Positions 9,099 through 17,698 of a DNA stretch of 64,000 bases are shown here, piece after piece. The DNA is from Clostridium porci (GTDB taxonomy: Bacteria; Bacillota; Clostridia; Lachnospirales; Lachnospiraceae). The notes below the pieces were generated by a model that had not been told where the DNA came from, ran no database searches, and was given only the letters and a program-made list of their open reading frames with translations. Each line of letters opens with the position of its first letter. Positions within the stretch are counted from its first letter, which is position 1. The stretch lies in assembly GCF_009696375.1 (NCBI RefSeq), contig NZ_VUMD01000009.1, forward strand, positions 62,001 through 126,000. Direction: 5' to 3'. The translations under genes and the position numbers were made by a program.

Positions 9099-9761
9099 TT
9101 ATATAATCCTTACATTCTTCAGGGCCCCTGTCTTAGAAAACTGCGTCCATTCACACACATTCACTGCATGGTCTCCGATGCGTTCCAGGTACTTGGCAAT
9201 CATCAAAAGATCAATTCCCTGATCCACCTGGTCAGGAGAGGTCTTAAGAAGCTCCACCACATCAGTTTTTACCTGGTTGAACAGGGCATCCACCTCATCA
9301 TCTTTTTGTATAATCTCCAGGGCAGCGTCCACATCCTGGCGGATAAAGGCTTCTATTGCATCATGAACCATCTTCTGAGCGGCAGATGCCATCACAGGAA
9401 GATGCTTAACGATGTGGTATGCGTGCTTGCTCTTGGTTCTCAGTATCAGCTCCGCAATATCCGAAGCATGATCCCCGATACGCTCCAAATCCGTAACCAC
9501 CTTAAGGGCGGTGGACACCTGGCGCAAATCTCCTGCTACCGGCTGCTGACGCAGTATCAGAGACAAGCATCTGGCTTCAATCGCCCGCTCCATATCATTG
9601 ACAGTTCTGTCTCCCTTAATGACATCCTCCGCCATCACATAGTTCTGATCCTCGAAGGCTGCAAAGGTCTGCTCTATTGCAGCCTCCACCGCATGGGCCA
9701 TTTCCTTCAAATCCTTTTTTAACGCTTCCAGCTCATGCTCATAAGTAACACGTACGCTCAT
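9099..9761 (-). CDS. phoU: Phosphate signalling protein PhoU
   Basis: Peripheral regulator of the Pst transporter and PhoR, 220 aa. Two tandem PhoU helical repeats are visible, each with the metal-binding ERIGDHA motif (DLERIGDHASDIAELIL near 90 and YLERIGDHAVNVCEW near 190). It is the last gene of pstSCAB-phoU, 23 bp after pstB, and is followed by the bidirectional terminator. Overlaps in the operon and conserved order make the assignment firm. Confidence 0.96.
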   Translation of the reverse strand: MSVRVTYEHELEALKKDLKEMAHAVEAAIEQTFAAFEDQNYVMAEDVIKGDRTVNDMERAIEARCLSLILRQQPVAGDLRQVSTALKVVTDLERIGDHASDIAELILRTKSKHAYHIVKHLPVMASAAQKMVHDAIEAFIRQDVDAALEIIQKDDEVDALFNQVKTDVVELLKTSPDQVDQGIDLLMIAKYLERIGDHAVNVCEWTQFSKTGALKNVRII

Positions 9762-9784
9762 TCCAAACCTCTTTCAATATTTGA

Positions 9785-10546
9785 TTAGCCAAACCGGCCC
9801 GTTATATAATCTTCCGTCCTCTTATCCCCCGGCATCGTAAACAGCTCATCGGTGGTAGCATACTCTACTACCTCTCCCACCAGAAAGAACGCCGTATAAT
9901 CTGCGATACGGGTCGCCTGCTGCATATTGTGAGTTACGATGGCCACCGTATACCTGCTCTTTAAATCATCCATCAAATCCTCTATCTTCAGTGTTGAGAT
10001 AGGATCCAAAGCAGAGGTAGGCTCATCCATCAAAAGAACCTCCGGCTCTACCGCCAAAGCCCTGGCAATGCACAGACGCTGCTGCTGTCCGCCGGAAAGC
10101 CCCAGGGCAGACTTCTTTAAGCGGTCTGACACCTCATCCCATAATGCCGCGCCCCTTAAGCTTCGCTCCACAATCTCATCCAGCTGTCCTTTGTTCTTAA
10201 TACCGTGAATCCTTGGGCCATATGCTACGTTATCATAGATGCTCATAGGGAAGGGATTGGGCTGCTGGAAAACCATGCCGATTTTCTTTCTCAGAAGCGT
10301 TGTGTCTACCTGAGGGGAGTAAATATCCTCATTGTCCAGCAGAACGGTTCCCTCTATCCTTACGCCTGGCACCAGATCGTTCATGCGGTTTAAGGTCTTA
10401 AGATAGGTTGACTTTCCGCAGCCGGAGGGTCCGATGAACGCAGTAATTTTATTTTCATATAAATCCATAGTAATATCTTTTAAAGCATGATTTTCGCCAT
10501 AGTACAAATTCAGGCCCTGGGTTGAAATCTTTGTTTTGGTTTCCAC
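9785..10546 (-). CDS. pstB: Phosphate ABC transporter ATPase PstB
   Basis: ATP-binding subunit of the high-affinity phosphate importer, 253 aa. Walker [11 protein letters not shown]-loop [19 protein letters not shown], signature LSGGQQQR and Walker [14 protein letters not shown] are all intact; the PNPFPMSI segment is specific to PstB. It follows pstA by 21 bp and precedes phoU. Confidence 0.97.
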   Translation of the reverse strand: METKTKISTQGLNLYYGENHALKDITMDLYENKITAFIGPSGCGKSTYLKTLNRMNDLVPGVRIEGTVLLDNEDIYSPQVDTTLLRKKIGMVFQQPNPFPMSIYDNVAYGPRIHGIKNKGQLDEIVERSLRGAALWDEVSDRLKKSALGLSGGQQQRLCIARALAVEPEVLLMDEPTSALDPISTLKIEDLMDDLKSRYTVAIVTHNMQQATRIADYTAFFLVGEVVEYATTDELFTMPGDKRTEDYITGRFG

Positions 10547-10567
10547 TGATTATTTCCTCTCTTTTTC

Positions 10568-11473
10568 TCAGGCGTTGGTTTCTACATTCAATTTATAGGA
10601 CAGATACTTTGCCAGCCCGTTGATTCCAAGAACTATTACCAAAAGCACCACAGCCACTCCAAAGGCCTCATTATACTTCGCCTTCTGCATAAACAGATAC
10701 AGCTGAATGGTCAATGTGCCGCCTGACTCAAAAATCTTAGAAAACAGATTTCTGGGCAGGTAGTATCCGCTTCCTGCGGTAAACAAGAGCGCTGCCGACT
10801 CTCCTACGATACGCCCGATTGCCAGAATCACTCCCGTGAGTATACCAGGCATAGCGCTGGGCAGAAGAATTGTACGAATCATATACCACTTCGTAGCTCC
10901 GATTCCCAAAGCGCCGTGGCGGTAGCTGTCAGGCACAGTCTTTAGCGCCTCCTGAGTCGTCCTTGTAATCAGCGGCAAAATCATAAGTGTCAATGTCAGC
11001 GCACCTGTCAAGATAGAATAGCCCAGGCCCAGAGTATTTCCAAAAAACACCATACCGAAAAGACCAAATATAATAGACGGGATGCCGGAAAGAGTCTCTG
11101 TGGTAAATTCAATCAGACGCACCGCCCGCCCCGGCTTCGCATACTCATTCAGATATACGGCAGAGCCGATTCCCAAAGGGGTTGCGATTAACAAGGTGAT
11201 TACCACAATGTATAGGGTGTTAATAATATTTCCCAGGATACCATAGGTACCCTTTGTAGCGCTGGAGGCAGTGCTCAAGAAGGACCATGTCACATGGGGA
11301 AGGCCCCGGACAAAGGCATAGCCCAAAATGCCTGCCAGAAGGAGAATGGAAAGGCCCGCACACCCATAGATAATGCCTGTAAGAAGTACATCAGAGGGTC
11401 TTACACGTCTTCCGTAAATGCTGTCCCTTGGATCAGAATCGCCGTGAATGGAAACTGCCATATCACTTGTCAT
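10568..11473 (-). CDS. pstA: Phosphate ABC transporter permease PstA
   Basis: Membrane permease of 301 aa with six predicted membrane segments and the binding-protein-dependent permease loop (ALKTVPDSYRHGALGIGATKWYMIRTILLPSAMPGI). Its start overlaps the end of pstC by 11 bp, indicating translational coupling. The family usually has this size and position. Confidence 0.96.
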   Translation of the reverse strand: MTSDMAVSIHGDSDPRDSIYGRRVRPSDVLLTGIIYGCAGLSILLLAGILGYAFVRGLPHVTWSFLSTASSATKGTYGILGNIINTLYIVVITLLIATPLGIGSAVYLNEYAKPGRAVRLIEFTTETLSGIPSIIFGLFGMVFFGNTLGLGYSILTGALTLTLMILPLITRTTQEALKTVPDSYRHGALGIGATKWYMIRTILLPSAMPGILTGVILAIGRIVGESAALLFTAGSGYYLPRNLFSKIFESGGTLTIQLYLFMQKAKYNEAFGVAVVLLVIVLGINGLAKYLSYKLNVETNA

Positions 11474-12401
11474 TTTTTTTATCTCCTTTCTTTAATATTC
11501 TGGTCAGGCTGATATTAATAAACATGATAAAGGCAAATAGTACCAAACCAATGGTAAAGAGCACCTGTCTGTGAAGCCCTGAAGCGTAGCCCATCTCTGA
11601 AACGATAGCTGTAGTAAGGAAGCGTACAGAGTTAAATGGAAAAGGAATATTAACGGAGCTTCCCGATACAAGGCTGATGGCCATAGCCTCTCCAATGGCG
11701 CGGCCGGTGCCCAGAACCACAGCCGTAATAATACCCGATCTGGCAGCAGGCACAATCACATGAAAAATCGTCTGAATCTTAGTGGCTCCCAACGCCAAGG
11801 AGGCGCTCTTTAAATGAGCTGGAACGGCTCTGAGAGAGGACTCGCTGATATTGATTACCGTAGGCAGAATCATCAGGGCCAGTACCAGCACCGCTGATAT
11901 GAGATTCGCTCCGCCTGTAAACTGGTGGGTTTCAGAGCCCTTAAAAAGAATCAGCTCCAGCTTATACATCAGCGGATTCAGAATCAGAATACCCAAAAGG
12001 CCGTATATGACAGAGGGAATCCCAGCCAACAGCTCCACTGCAGGGCGAACCATGCCGCAAAGCCTTGGAGGAGCAACTTCTGCCAAAAAAACAGCCGTCA
12101 TTACCCCGATTGGCACCCCGATTAGGATGGCCAGGAAGGTGCCTACAATAGAGGTCAAAATAACGTAAAGAATACCAAAGCTGGGTTCCGCTGCCGTCGG
12201 CTGCCACACCGTCTGAAACAGAATATCCCCAATACCTACTTTAAATAGTGCGGGCGTACCGCTGATGAGCATATACAATGTAATAGAAGCAACAGCTAAC
12301 ACGGCGAAAAAGCCGCAGACAGTAAAGATTACCTGTGCAGCTTTTTCAACGGCAGACTTGCTGCCATGATGGGAACGTATGGAAAAGGTTTCCGTAGTCA
12401 T
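11463..12401 (-). CDS. pstC: Phosphate ABC transporter permease PstC
   Basis: Membrane permease of 312 aa, with six predicted membrane segments, the EAA-like loop (LRAVPAHLKSASLALGATKIQTIFHVIVPAARSGI) and PstC features such as VEDKVFG-type N-terminal hydrophobic stretch and VLGTGRAIGEAMAI. It lies 28 bp after pstS and overlaps pstA. Confidence 0.96.
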   Translation of the reverse strand: MTTETFSIRSHHGSKSAVEKAAQVIFTVCGFFAVLAVASITLYMLISGTPALFKVGIGDILFQTVWQPTAAEPSFGILYVILTSIVGTFLAILIGVPIGVMTAVFLAEVAPPRLCGMVRPAVELLAGIPSVIYGLLGILILNPLMYKLELILFKGSETHQFTGGANLISAVLVLALMILPTVINISESSLRAVPAHLKSASLALGATKIQTIFHVIVPAARSGIITAVVLGTGRAIGEAMAISLVSGSSVNIPFPFNSVRFLTTAIVSEMGYASGLHRQVLFTIGLVLFAFIMFINISLTRILKKGDKKNDK

Positions 12402-12429
12402 GCAGGAAAGTCTCCTTTCTATCTCTCTA

Positions 12430-13347
12430 TTAGTCTACTGTAATCAGACCTACCGAGCGGACAATTTCAGTTCCCTCATCAGAGCTGATAAAGTCAAACA
12501 TAGCCTTAACCAGTTCATTCTGCTGGCTGATTTCTCCCTTGGTTGCCATTACGAAGGGACGGCTTAAAAAGTAGCTGCCTGCCTTGATCGCTTCCTCCGT
12601 AGGCTCAGCCCCCTCCAGCTTCAGAGCCTTTACGCTGTCATCCACCACATCCAGCGATACATAACCGATGGAGCCTGGAGTAGATGCAACCTTAGCCATA
12701 ACTGCCCCTGTACTGTCCAGCTCATTGCTGTACTTACAGGCGTCCTCAAGGCTTAACAGCTCCTCAAAGGCGCTTCTTGTACCGGAGCCAGCCTCACGGC
12801 CAATGACCACAATCGGAGCATCGCTTCCTCCCACATCCTTCCAGTTAGTTACGGCTCCTGAATAAATATCCGACAGCTGCTGCTTTGTCAGATCCTCTAC
12901 TGCATTTGCCTTGTCAACCACTACCGCGATACCGTCGATTGCTACAATATTCTCTGCCACACCCTTGGCCTTCTCCTCATCCTTTAAGTTTCTGGAAGAA
13001 TTACCAATATCCGCAGTTCCGTTGCTTACTGCCTCGATTCCTGCACCAGAGCCCACAAACTCAGCCGTTACCGTTACATTAGGGTATTTTTCCATAAATG
13101 CTTCGCTCAATGCATTTGCAAGCTTCTCCATAGAGGTGGAGCCTACCATGCTGATGGAACCGCTTAAGCCTGCCGCCGTCTCTGCTGTGGCTGCTGTCGT
13201 ATCCATGGCCTCCGTATCGCCTGCTGCCTCCGCTCCAGAGTCTGGTTCTGTTGTCTTTGCTGCCTTTCCGTTACATCCTGCTACCGCTCCCACAGCCAGA
13301 ACAAGGGAGCTCATAAGTGCTATTACCTTCTTGCTGTTCATTCTCAT
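12430..13347 (-). CDS. pstS: Phosphate-binding lipoprotein PstS
   Basis: Extracellular phosphate receptor, 305 aa, anchored as a lipoprotein: hydrophobic signal followed by lipobox AVAGC with C25. Phosphate-contact segments are visible: MVGSTSMEKL, GSGAGIEAVSNGTADIGNSSR and GREAGSGTRSAFEELL. A low-complexity Thr/Ala/Glu linker (about 27-60) follows the lipid anchor. GGAGG lies upstream of the ATG. First gene of pstSCAB-phoU; expression is expected to be induced by phosphate starvation via PhoPR, but I could not define a Pho box. Confidence 0.96.
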   Translation of the reverse strand: MRMNSKKVIALMSSLVLAVGAVAGCNGKAAKTTEPDSGAEAAGDTEAMDTTAATAETAAGLSGSISMVGSTSMEKLANALSEAFMEKYPNVTVTAEFVGSGAGIEAVSNGTADIGNSSRNLKDEEKAKGVAENIVAIDGIAVVVDKANAVEDLTKQQLSDIYSGAVTNWKDVGGSDAPIVVIGREAGSGTRSAFEELLSLEDACKYSNELDSTGAVMAKVASTPGSIGYVSLDVVDDSVKALKLEGAEPTEEAIKAGSYFLSRPFVMATKGEISQQNELVKAMFDFISSDEGTEIVRSVGLITVD

Positions 13348-13722
13348 AATACATTGCCTCCAAATTCATTGGCGCCAGTCTATCTGTACGCTTTCTATTT
13401 TCTTTTCACCTGTTACAAGATGGAGTATACAAAAGATTTACATGAGCTGAAAGCAAGGTATGGTATAGTTTTTGTAAAATCTGTGTAAACCAGCATAAAG
13501 ATTCTGTAAGGAGAGCCTGCAATAGAAATTTAAGAAAATCCTACAGCAGCATACCGCTTGGTATCAGCGCAAAACAGCCGGTCTTAATCCTTCTCAGGAT
13601 GAAGCCGGCTGCTGCACTATTATTTGAAAGGCAAAAAGAACCTAATGCCATCTCTTTTCCTATCTATGCCTTATAACTCCCTGTAAGGACAGGCTGTATT
13701 CAGGAATCATATACAGAGACGG
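13348..13722. other. Intergenic region: pst promoter side and kinase terminator
   Basis: No gene seen. The right-hand part (13348-13500) must carry the pstS promoter on the minus strand; I could not place a convincing -35/-10 pair or Pho box. The part near 13576-13609 holds a hairpin (see terminator). Confidence 0.5.
13576..13609 (-). terminator. Terminator downstream of the NahK-like kinase operon
   Basis: AGCCGGCTTCATCCT pairs with a near-complement containing AGGATTAAGACCGGCT, followed on the minus strand by a short U tract (GTTTTG). It lies about 110 bases past the kinase stop, at the end of the sugar ABC operon. Confidence 0.6.
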
Positions 13723-14817
13723 CTATAAAAATGCCCTGACAATTTCCTCCATCTCATTCCATTTCTTCTCCATATCCTCTACAAGCTTAAACTGGGTTCT
13801 GCAGCGATCCAGATTGTGCCTCTCCCTAGCTGTCTTAAAATATACATCTCCCTCCAGATAATCCGTCAGAAACCTCATTCCACATTCCAACGTCATCAGA
13901 CGGGCGCCCTGAGGCAGCATGTTCACCTCATGCTCTGTCAGGCTTCCTGCACATCCCTCTAAAAAGCCCTTTGTATATGTTTCAAACAGAGGAAGGGACA
14001 GAGCTACCTTGCTCAGATCCCGTTCATCCTCCTCAGCCGTGTTGGCCCCAAAGCGGATGGAATCTCCAAAATCAAAGATGGATAGTCCCGGCATAACCGT
14101 GTCCAGATCAATGATACAGATGGCCTCGCCGGTGGCGTCGTCAATCATTATGTTATTTAGTTTTGTATCATTGTGAGTCACCCGCAGGGGAAGCCTGCCT
14201 TCCCGGAGCATATCCATGGCAAGGCCCATGTCTGCGCTCCTGTCCATAACAAACTGAATCTCCCTTTGAACCTCACTGGCCCGGCCGCATATATCTCTCT
14301 CCACAACCTCTTTAAAGGTAGAAAACCGCCTGGGCGTATCATGAAAGCCTGGTATGGTCTCAGCCAGCTCCTTAGCCGGATAATCTGCCAGCAGCCTCTG
14401 AAAATGTCCGAAGGCCTTCCCGCTCTGATAAAAGTCCTCAGGCTTTTCTACCAGATTATAGCAGGTGGCATGCTCAATAAAGAGGTACATTCTCCAGTAA
14501 TCCCCTTTACTGTCTACATAAAAATGGTTTCCCGCCTTCGTATTGATCAGATTCAGCGTCTCCCGATCGGGATCTCCTCCATTTTTTATAACTTCCCGTC
14601 TTAAAAAGGAGGTTACTCCCTGAATATTTCTCATAAGAGAAACAGGGTCCTTAAAAATGCCTGTGTTCATTCTCTGCAGAATATAGGGGCGGCCGCACAC
14701 CAGCTTAAAGGTGTCATTGATATGACCGCTTCCGTACCGCTGGCAACTTACCACCTCTCCCTCAGTAGCAAATGCCTCTGAGGCTTCCTTCCAAATACAT
14801 GTATCCCTGTCTCCCAT
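13723..14817 (-). CDS. NahK-like N-acetylhexosamine kinase (APH family)
   Basis: Kinase of 364 aa with the aminoglycoside-phosphotransferase fold. It shares the N-acetylhexosamine 1-kinase (NahK/LnpB) hallmarks: GSGHINDTF near residue 28, YILQRMNTGIFKDPVSLMRN near 46, the catalytic loop VTHNDTKLNNIMID near 210 and IDLDTVMPGLSIFDFGDSIRFG near 235. NahK makes GlcNAc-1-P or GalNAc-1-P for the lacto-N-biose/galacto-N-biose pathway. It is the last gene of an operon with a nucleotidyltransferase (3 bp away) and a sugar ABC importer, so kinase plus uridylyltransferase would turn an imported hexosamine into a nucleotide sugar. No GH112 phosphorylase is in the window, so the exact substrate is open. 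Confidence 0.8.
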   Translation of the reverse strand: MGDRDTCIWKEASEAFATEGEVVSCQRYGSGHINDTFKLVCGRPYILQRMNTGIFKDPVSLMRNIQGVTSFLRREVIKNGGDPDRETLNLINTKAGNHFYVDSKGDYWRMYLFIEHATCYNLVEKPEDFYQSGKAFGHFQRLLADYPAKELAETIPGFHDTPRRFSTFKEVVERDICGRASEVQREIQFVMDRSADMGLAMDMLREGRLPLRVTHNDTKLNNIMIDDATGEAICIIDLDTVMPGLSIFDFGDSIRFGANTAEEDERDLSKVALSLPLFETYTKGFLEGCAGSLTEHEVNMLPQGARLMTLECGMRFLTDYLEGDVYFKTARERHNLDRCRTQFKLVEDMEKKWNEMEEIVRAFL

Positions 14818-14820
14818 CCT

Positions 14821-15747
14821 TTAGTCCTCCCAAAGTTTCCGGGGATACAATCCCCTGTCCTTCAATTCCCGGATGGCATTTACCACCACCGCCTTATCCT
14901 CCTTATAGGTTACTCCGTACCAGCGATCCACGCTTTTTCGCACTGTAACCTCTGCCTTTCCGGCTTTTAACAGTTCATCTACTACATAGGGCAAAAAGTA
15001 CTCGCACTTTAGCGGGTTCACTGGAAGATTTTCCTTTAAAAAGGCGCTGAATCTTTTTTCCAGCTCTCCTATAATGCTTTTTGTAAAGCCCCACATATTC
15101 ATGGACACGATGGTGTCCTCCTCCAGCCTGGTCCAACTGGCCCCGTCGTCCTCCGTATATTCCGCCACGTCTCCGTGCTTCTCAATCCTGGTGCGCTCAT
15201 GGATATCCTTCAGATGTCCGCTTTCGTCCACTGAGCAAACGCCTCTGGCCACATGCCCGTTTTCCGTAAGTGTATTATACAGCTGATAGCCTATCATAGT
15301 GTACTGATACCGCTCCTGATCCTCCGACTTCATCAGCTGGTCATAAATCATGCGAAAGGCCTCCTTTCCGTAGTAATCATCTGCATTAATAACCGCAAAG
15401 GGTCCATCGATCAGCTGACTGCAGCAAAGCACCGCATGGGCCGTACCCCAGGGTTTTACTCTTCCTGCCGGAACAGAAAAGTCTGCCGGAAGCTTATCCA
15501 GCTCTTGATATACATACTCCACCTCTATCTGTTTGCTGATGCGGTTACCGATATGAGACTTAAATTCTGCCTCAATGGACTTCTTGATGATAAAAAGCAC
15601 CTTCTCAAAGCCTGCCTCCTTTGCATCAAAGATCGAAAAATCTATAATAATATTTCCGAACTCGTCAATGGGGTCTATCTGCTTTAAACCACCATAACGG
15701 CTGCCCATACCAGCCGCCATTATCACCAAAACCGGCTTTTTACCCAT
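14821..15747 (-). CDS. Sugar-phosphate nucleotidyltransferase
   Basis: GT-A-fold nucleotidyltransferase, 308 aa. The NTP-binding N-terminus VLVIMAAGMGSRYGGLKQ, the acidic metal site in FAVINADDYYG near 123, and the sugar-binding segments (TENGHVARGVC, VSMNMWGFT) are visible. The GSRYGGLKQIDPI variant is typical of a Clostridia/Bacteroides group found next to NahK-like kinases. Likely forms a UDP- or NDP-sugar from the sugar-1-phosphate made by the neighbouring kinase. Substrate is inference. Confidence 0.82.
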   Translation of the reverse strand: MGKKPVLVIMAAGMGSRYGGLKQIDPIDEFGNIIIDFSIFDAKEAGFEKVLFIIKKSIEAEFKSHIGNRISKQIEVEYVYQELDKLPADFSVPAGRVKPWGTAHAVLCCSQLIDGPFAVINADDYYGKEAFRMIYDQLMKSEDQERYQYTMIGYQLYNTLTENGHVARGVCSVDESGHLKDIHERTRIEKHGDVAEYTEDDGASWTRLEEDTIVSMNMWGFTKSIIGELEKRFSAFLKENLPVNPLKCEYFLPYVVDELLKAGKAEVTVRKSVDRWYGVTYKEDKAVVVNAIRELKDRGLYPRKLWED

Positions 15748-15787
15748 GTCATTTTACCTCGTTTCCACTTAATATTATGTTTTTATT

Positions 15788-16678
15788 TTATCCTTTCACC
15801 CCGCCGCCTGTAACGCCCGCAATAATCTTCTCAGAAAGGAAGAGGTACAGAATAAAGGTTGGCAGGAAAACGATAACTACAGCTGCAAACATACCGGCCC
15901 AGTCCCCCGTATACTTCATGGAATTGATCATCGAATAAAGCCCGACCGCTACAGGACGCACTCTGTCCGAGTTGCCGAATATTAAAGATATAAAGTATTC
16001 ATTCCAAATATTAATAAAGTTAAAAATGGTCACAGTTACAATTCCCGGCTGGGCCATAGGGAGCATAATCAGCCAGAAGGTCTTTACAGGCGGACACCCG
16101 TCAATGGCAGCCGCCTCCTCAAACGCCCTGGAAAGATTGGCAAAAAAGGTGGTCAGAAAAATGGTTGTATAGGGCACGTTGATACCCACATAAAGGAATA
16201 TAAGAGTTCCCATATTGGCAGTCACATTGTTAAGAATATTCAGACCTGCTACAATGGCAAAGAGCGGCAGGACAATCATGACCACAGGAACGCCCATGGA
16301 GGCAACCAGCCCTGTCTGAATCAGCTTATTACAAACAAAATCAAAGCGTGACAAGGCATAGGCTGCCGGCGCACAGATTACAATTAACAGAGTGCAGGAC
16401 ACAATAGAGTAAAGAAGAGAGTTAAAGAAAATTGTAGATACATTGGAGTTAACCCAGGCCTTTACATAATTTTCAAAATGAAATCCGCTGTCCAGCAGCT
16501 TATCCGCAAAAATTTCCTTTGTGGTAGAGAAGCTTGCCATAAGTACCCATCCTAATAACAGACAGGTGAATAAAATCCAGAGAGTAAGCGCCAAATACCC
16601 AGGCGCCAGCTTTAGCTCCTTCTTCAATCGGAAGGGCTCTCTGTATTTCCTTTCTTTTTTTCTAAATAATCCAGCCAT
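15788..16678 (-). CDS. Carbohydrate ABC transporter permease (MalG-like)
   Basis: Inner-membrane permease of 296 aa with six predicted membrane spans and the EAA loop (AAAIDGCPPVKTFWLIMLPMAQPGIVTV). It is the CUT1-type second permease. An N-terminal basic cytoplasmic tail (FRKKERKYREPFRLKKELK) precedes the first span. 14 bp after the first permease gene. No ATPase gene is in this operon, so it must share a general one (MsmK/UgpC type) encoded elsewhere. Confidence 0.9.
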   Translation of the reverse strand: MAGLFRKKERKYREPFRLKKELKLAPGYLALTLWILFTCLLLGWVLMASFSTTKEIFADKLLDSGFHFENYVKAWVNSNVSTIFFNSLLYSIVSCTLLIVICAPAAYALSRFDFVCNKLIQTGLVASMGVPVVMIVLPLFAIVAGLNILNNVTANMGTLIFLYVGINVPYTTIFLTTFFANLSRAFEEAAAIDGCPPVKTFWLIMLPMAQPGIVTVTIFNFINIWNEYFISLIFGNSDRVRPVAVGLYSMINSMKYTGDWAGMFAAVVIVFLPTFILYLFLSEKIIAGVTGGGVKG

Positions 16679-16692
16679 TTCATGCCCCCTTT

Positions 16693-17598
16693 CTAGAATT
16701 CCAAATCCTTGTCTTTTAGCAGGTGGTTACAGAGCCAGAAAACAGCTACCACGCATACGCTCAGCATAACGCCCACAGCTGCGCCGATACCGGCATTTCG
16801 TTCCGTAACGCTATTGCCAGCTCCAAAAATCTGCATATACATGTAAACCATCGGCGTGATGGTCTGGGTATCAGCCGTTACCGTTGAAAACAGCTGGGAC
16901 CATACGAAAAAGCCTACGCTTGTCACGCTCCACATGGTAACATTCGTTCTGAACACACCCTTTAGCAGAGGCAGTGTAATATAACGGAACTGGCGGAATT
17001 TGTTGGCTCCATCCAGAGTTGCCGCCTCATAGTATTCGTCGCTGATCCGCTCAATTCCACTGGAAAAAATCAGCATATGGTAGCCTACCATACCGAAGCA
17101 GTAAGCCACAAGAAGAGCCATAAACTTATGGTCATTATCCAGCCACTGAATCTTTGCCAGAGCATCCAGGCCCAGCTTTGAAAAAAACGACTTTAGCAGG
17201 CCATACTTAGGGCTGTATACATATTGCAGCCACATGGTAGCCAGGGCTACCGCACTTACAATATTGGGCAGATAAATCATGGCCCTGAAAAAACTTTTGA
17301 ACCGAATACCGCTGGTAATAATCACCGCAAACAAAAGAGCCAGGGACATAACAATAATACCGCCCACAAACCAGATACGAGCCAAATTCCACATAGAGAT
17401 GCGGAACAAGGTGGTATTTGCCAGCCTTGTATAATTTTCAATGCCGGTAAAGGTCCATTTTGACATAGGGTCCGTGATGCCTTCAATTTTAAAGAAGCTC
17501 ATTAAAATCGTTCTGATAATGGGGTACAGGAATATCAGAATAAACATTACCACTGCCGGTGTCATAAATACAATAATCATACCTTTGTTTTTTTTCAC
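16693..17598 (-). CDS. Carbohydrate ABC transporter permease (MalF-like)
   Basis: CUT1-type permease, 301 aa, with six predicted spans and an EAA loop (EAATLDGANKFRQFRYITLPLLKGVF). Pairs with the adjacent MalG-like permease. It follows the binding-protein gene after a hairpin with a U6 tract, which should lower permease output relative to the binding protein. Confidence 0.9.
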   Translation of the reverse strand: MKKNKGMIIVFMTPAVVMFILIFLYPIIRTILMSFFKIEGITDPMSKWTFTGIENYTRLANTTLFRISMWNLARIWFVGGIIVMSLALLFAVIITSGIRFKSFFRAMIYLPNIVSAVALATMWLQYVYSPKYGLLKSFFSKLGLDALAKIQWLDNDHKFMALLVAYCFGMVGYHMLIFSSGIERISDEYYEAATLDGANKFRQFRYITLPLLKGVFRTNVTMWSVTSVGFFVWSQLFSTVTADTQTITPMVYMYMQIFGAGNSVTERNAGIGAAVGVMLSVCVVAVFWLCNHLLKDKDLEF

Positions 17599-17650
17599 AC
17601 CTGTGCCTCCTTACTTGCTGAACATGCCTTCCCGGCATGGTATTGGATGT

Positions 17651-17682
17651 AAAAAAGGTGGCAGCGCGAAACGATGCCACCT
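17651..17682 (-). terminator. Intercistronic attenuator between binding protein and permeases
   Basis: Perfect 8-bp stem AGGTGGCA/TGCCACCT followed on the minus strand by TTTTTT. It sits between the binding-protein stop (17699) and the first permease start (17598), the usual place for a leaky terminator that gives an excess of the binding protein. Confidence 0.75.
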
Positions 17683-17698
17683 CTAAAACGCCCAAAAT

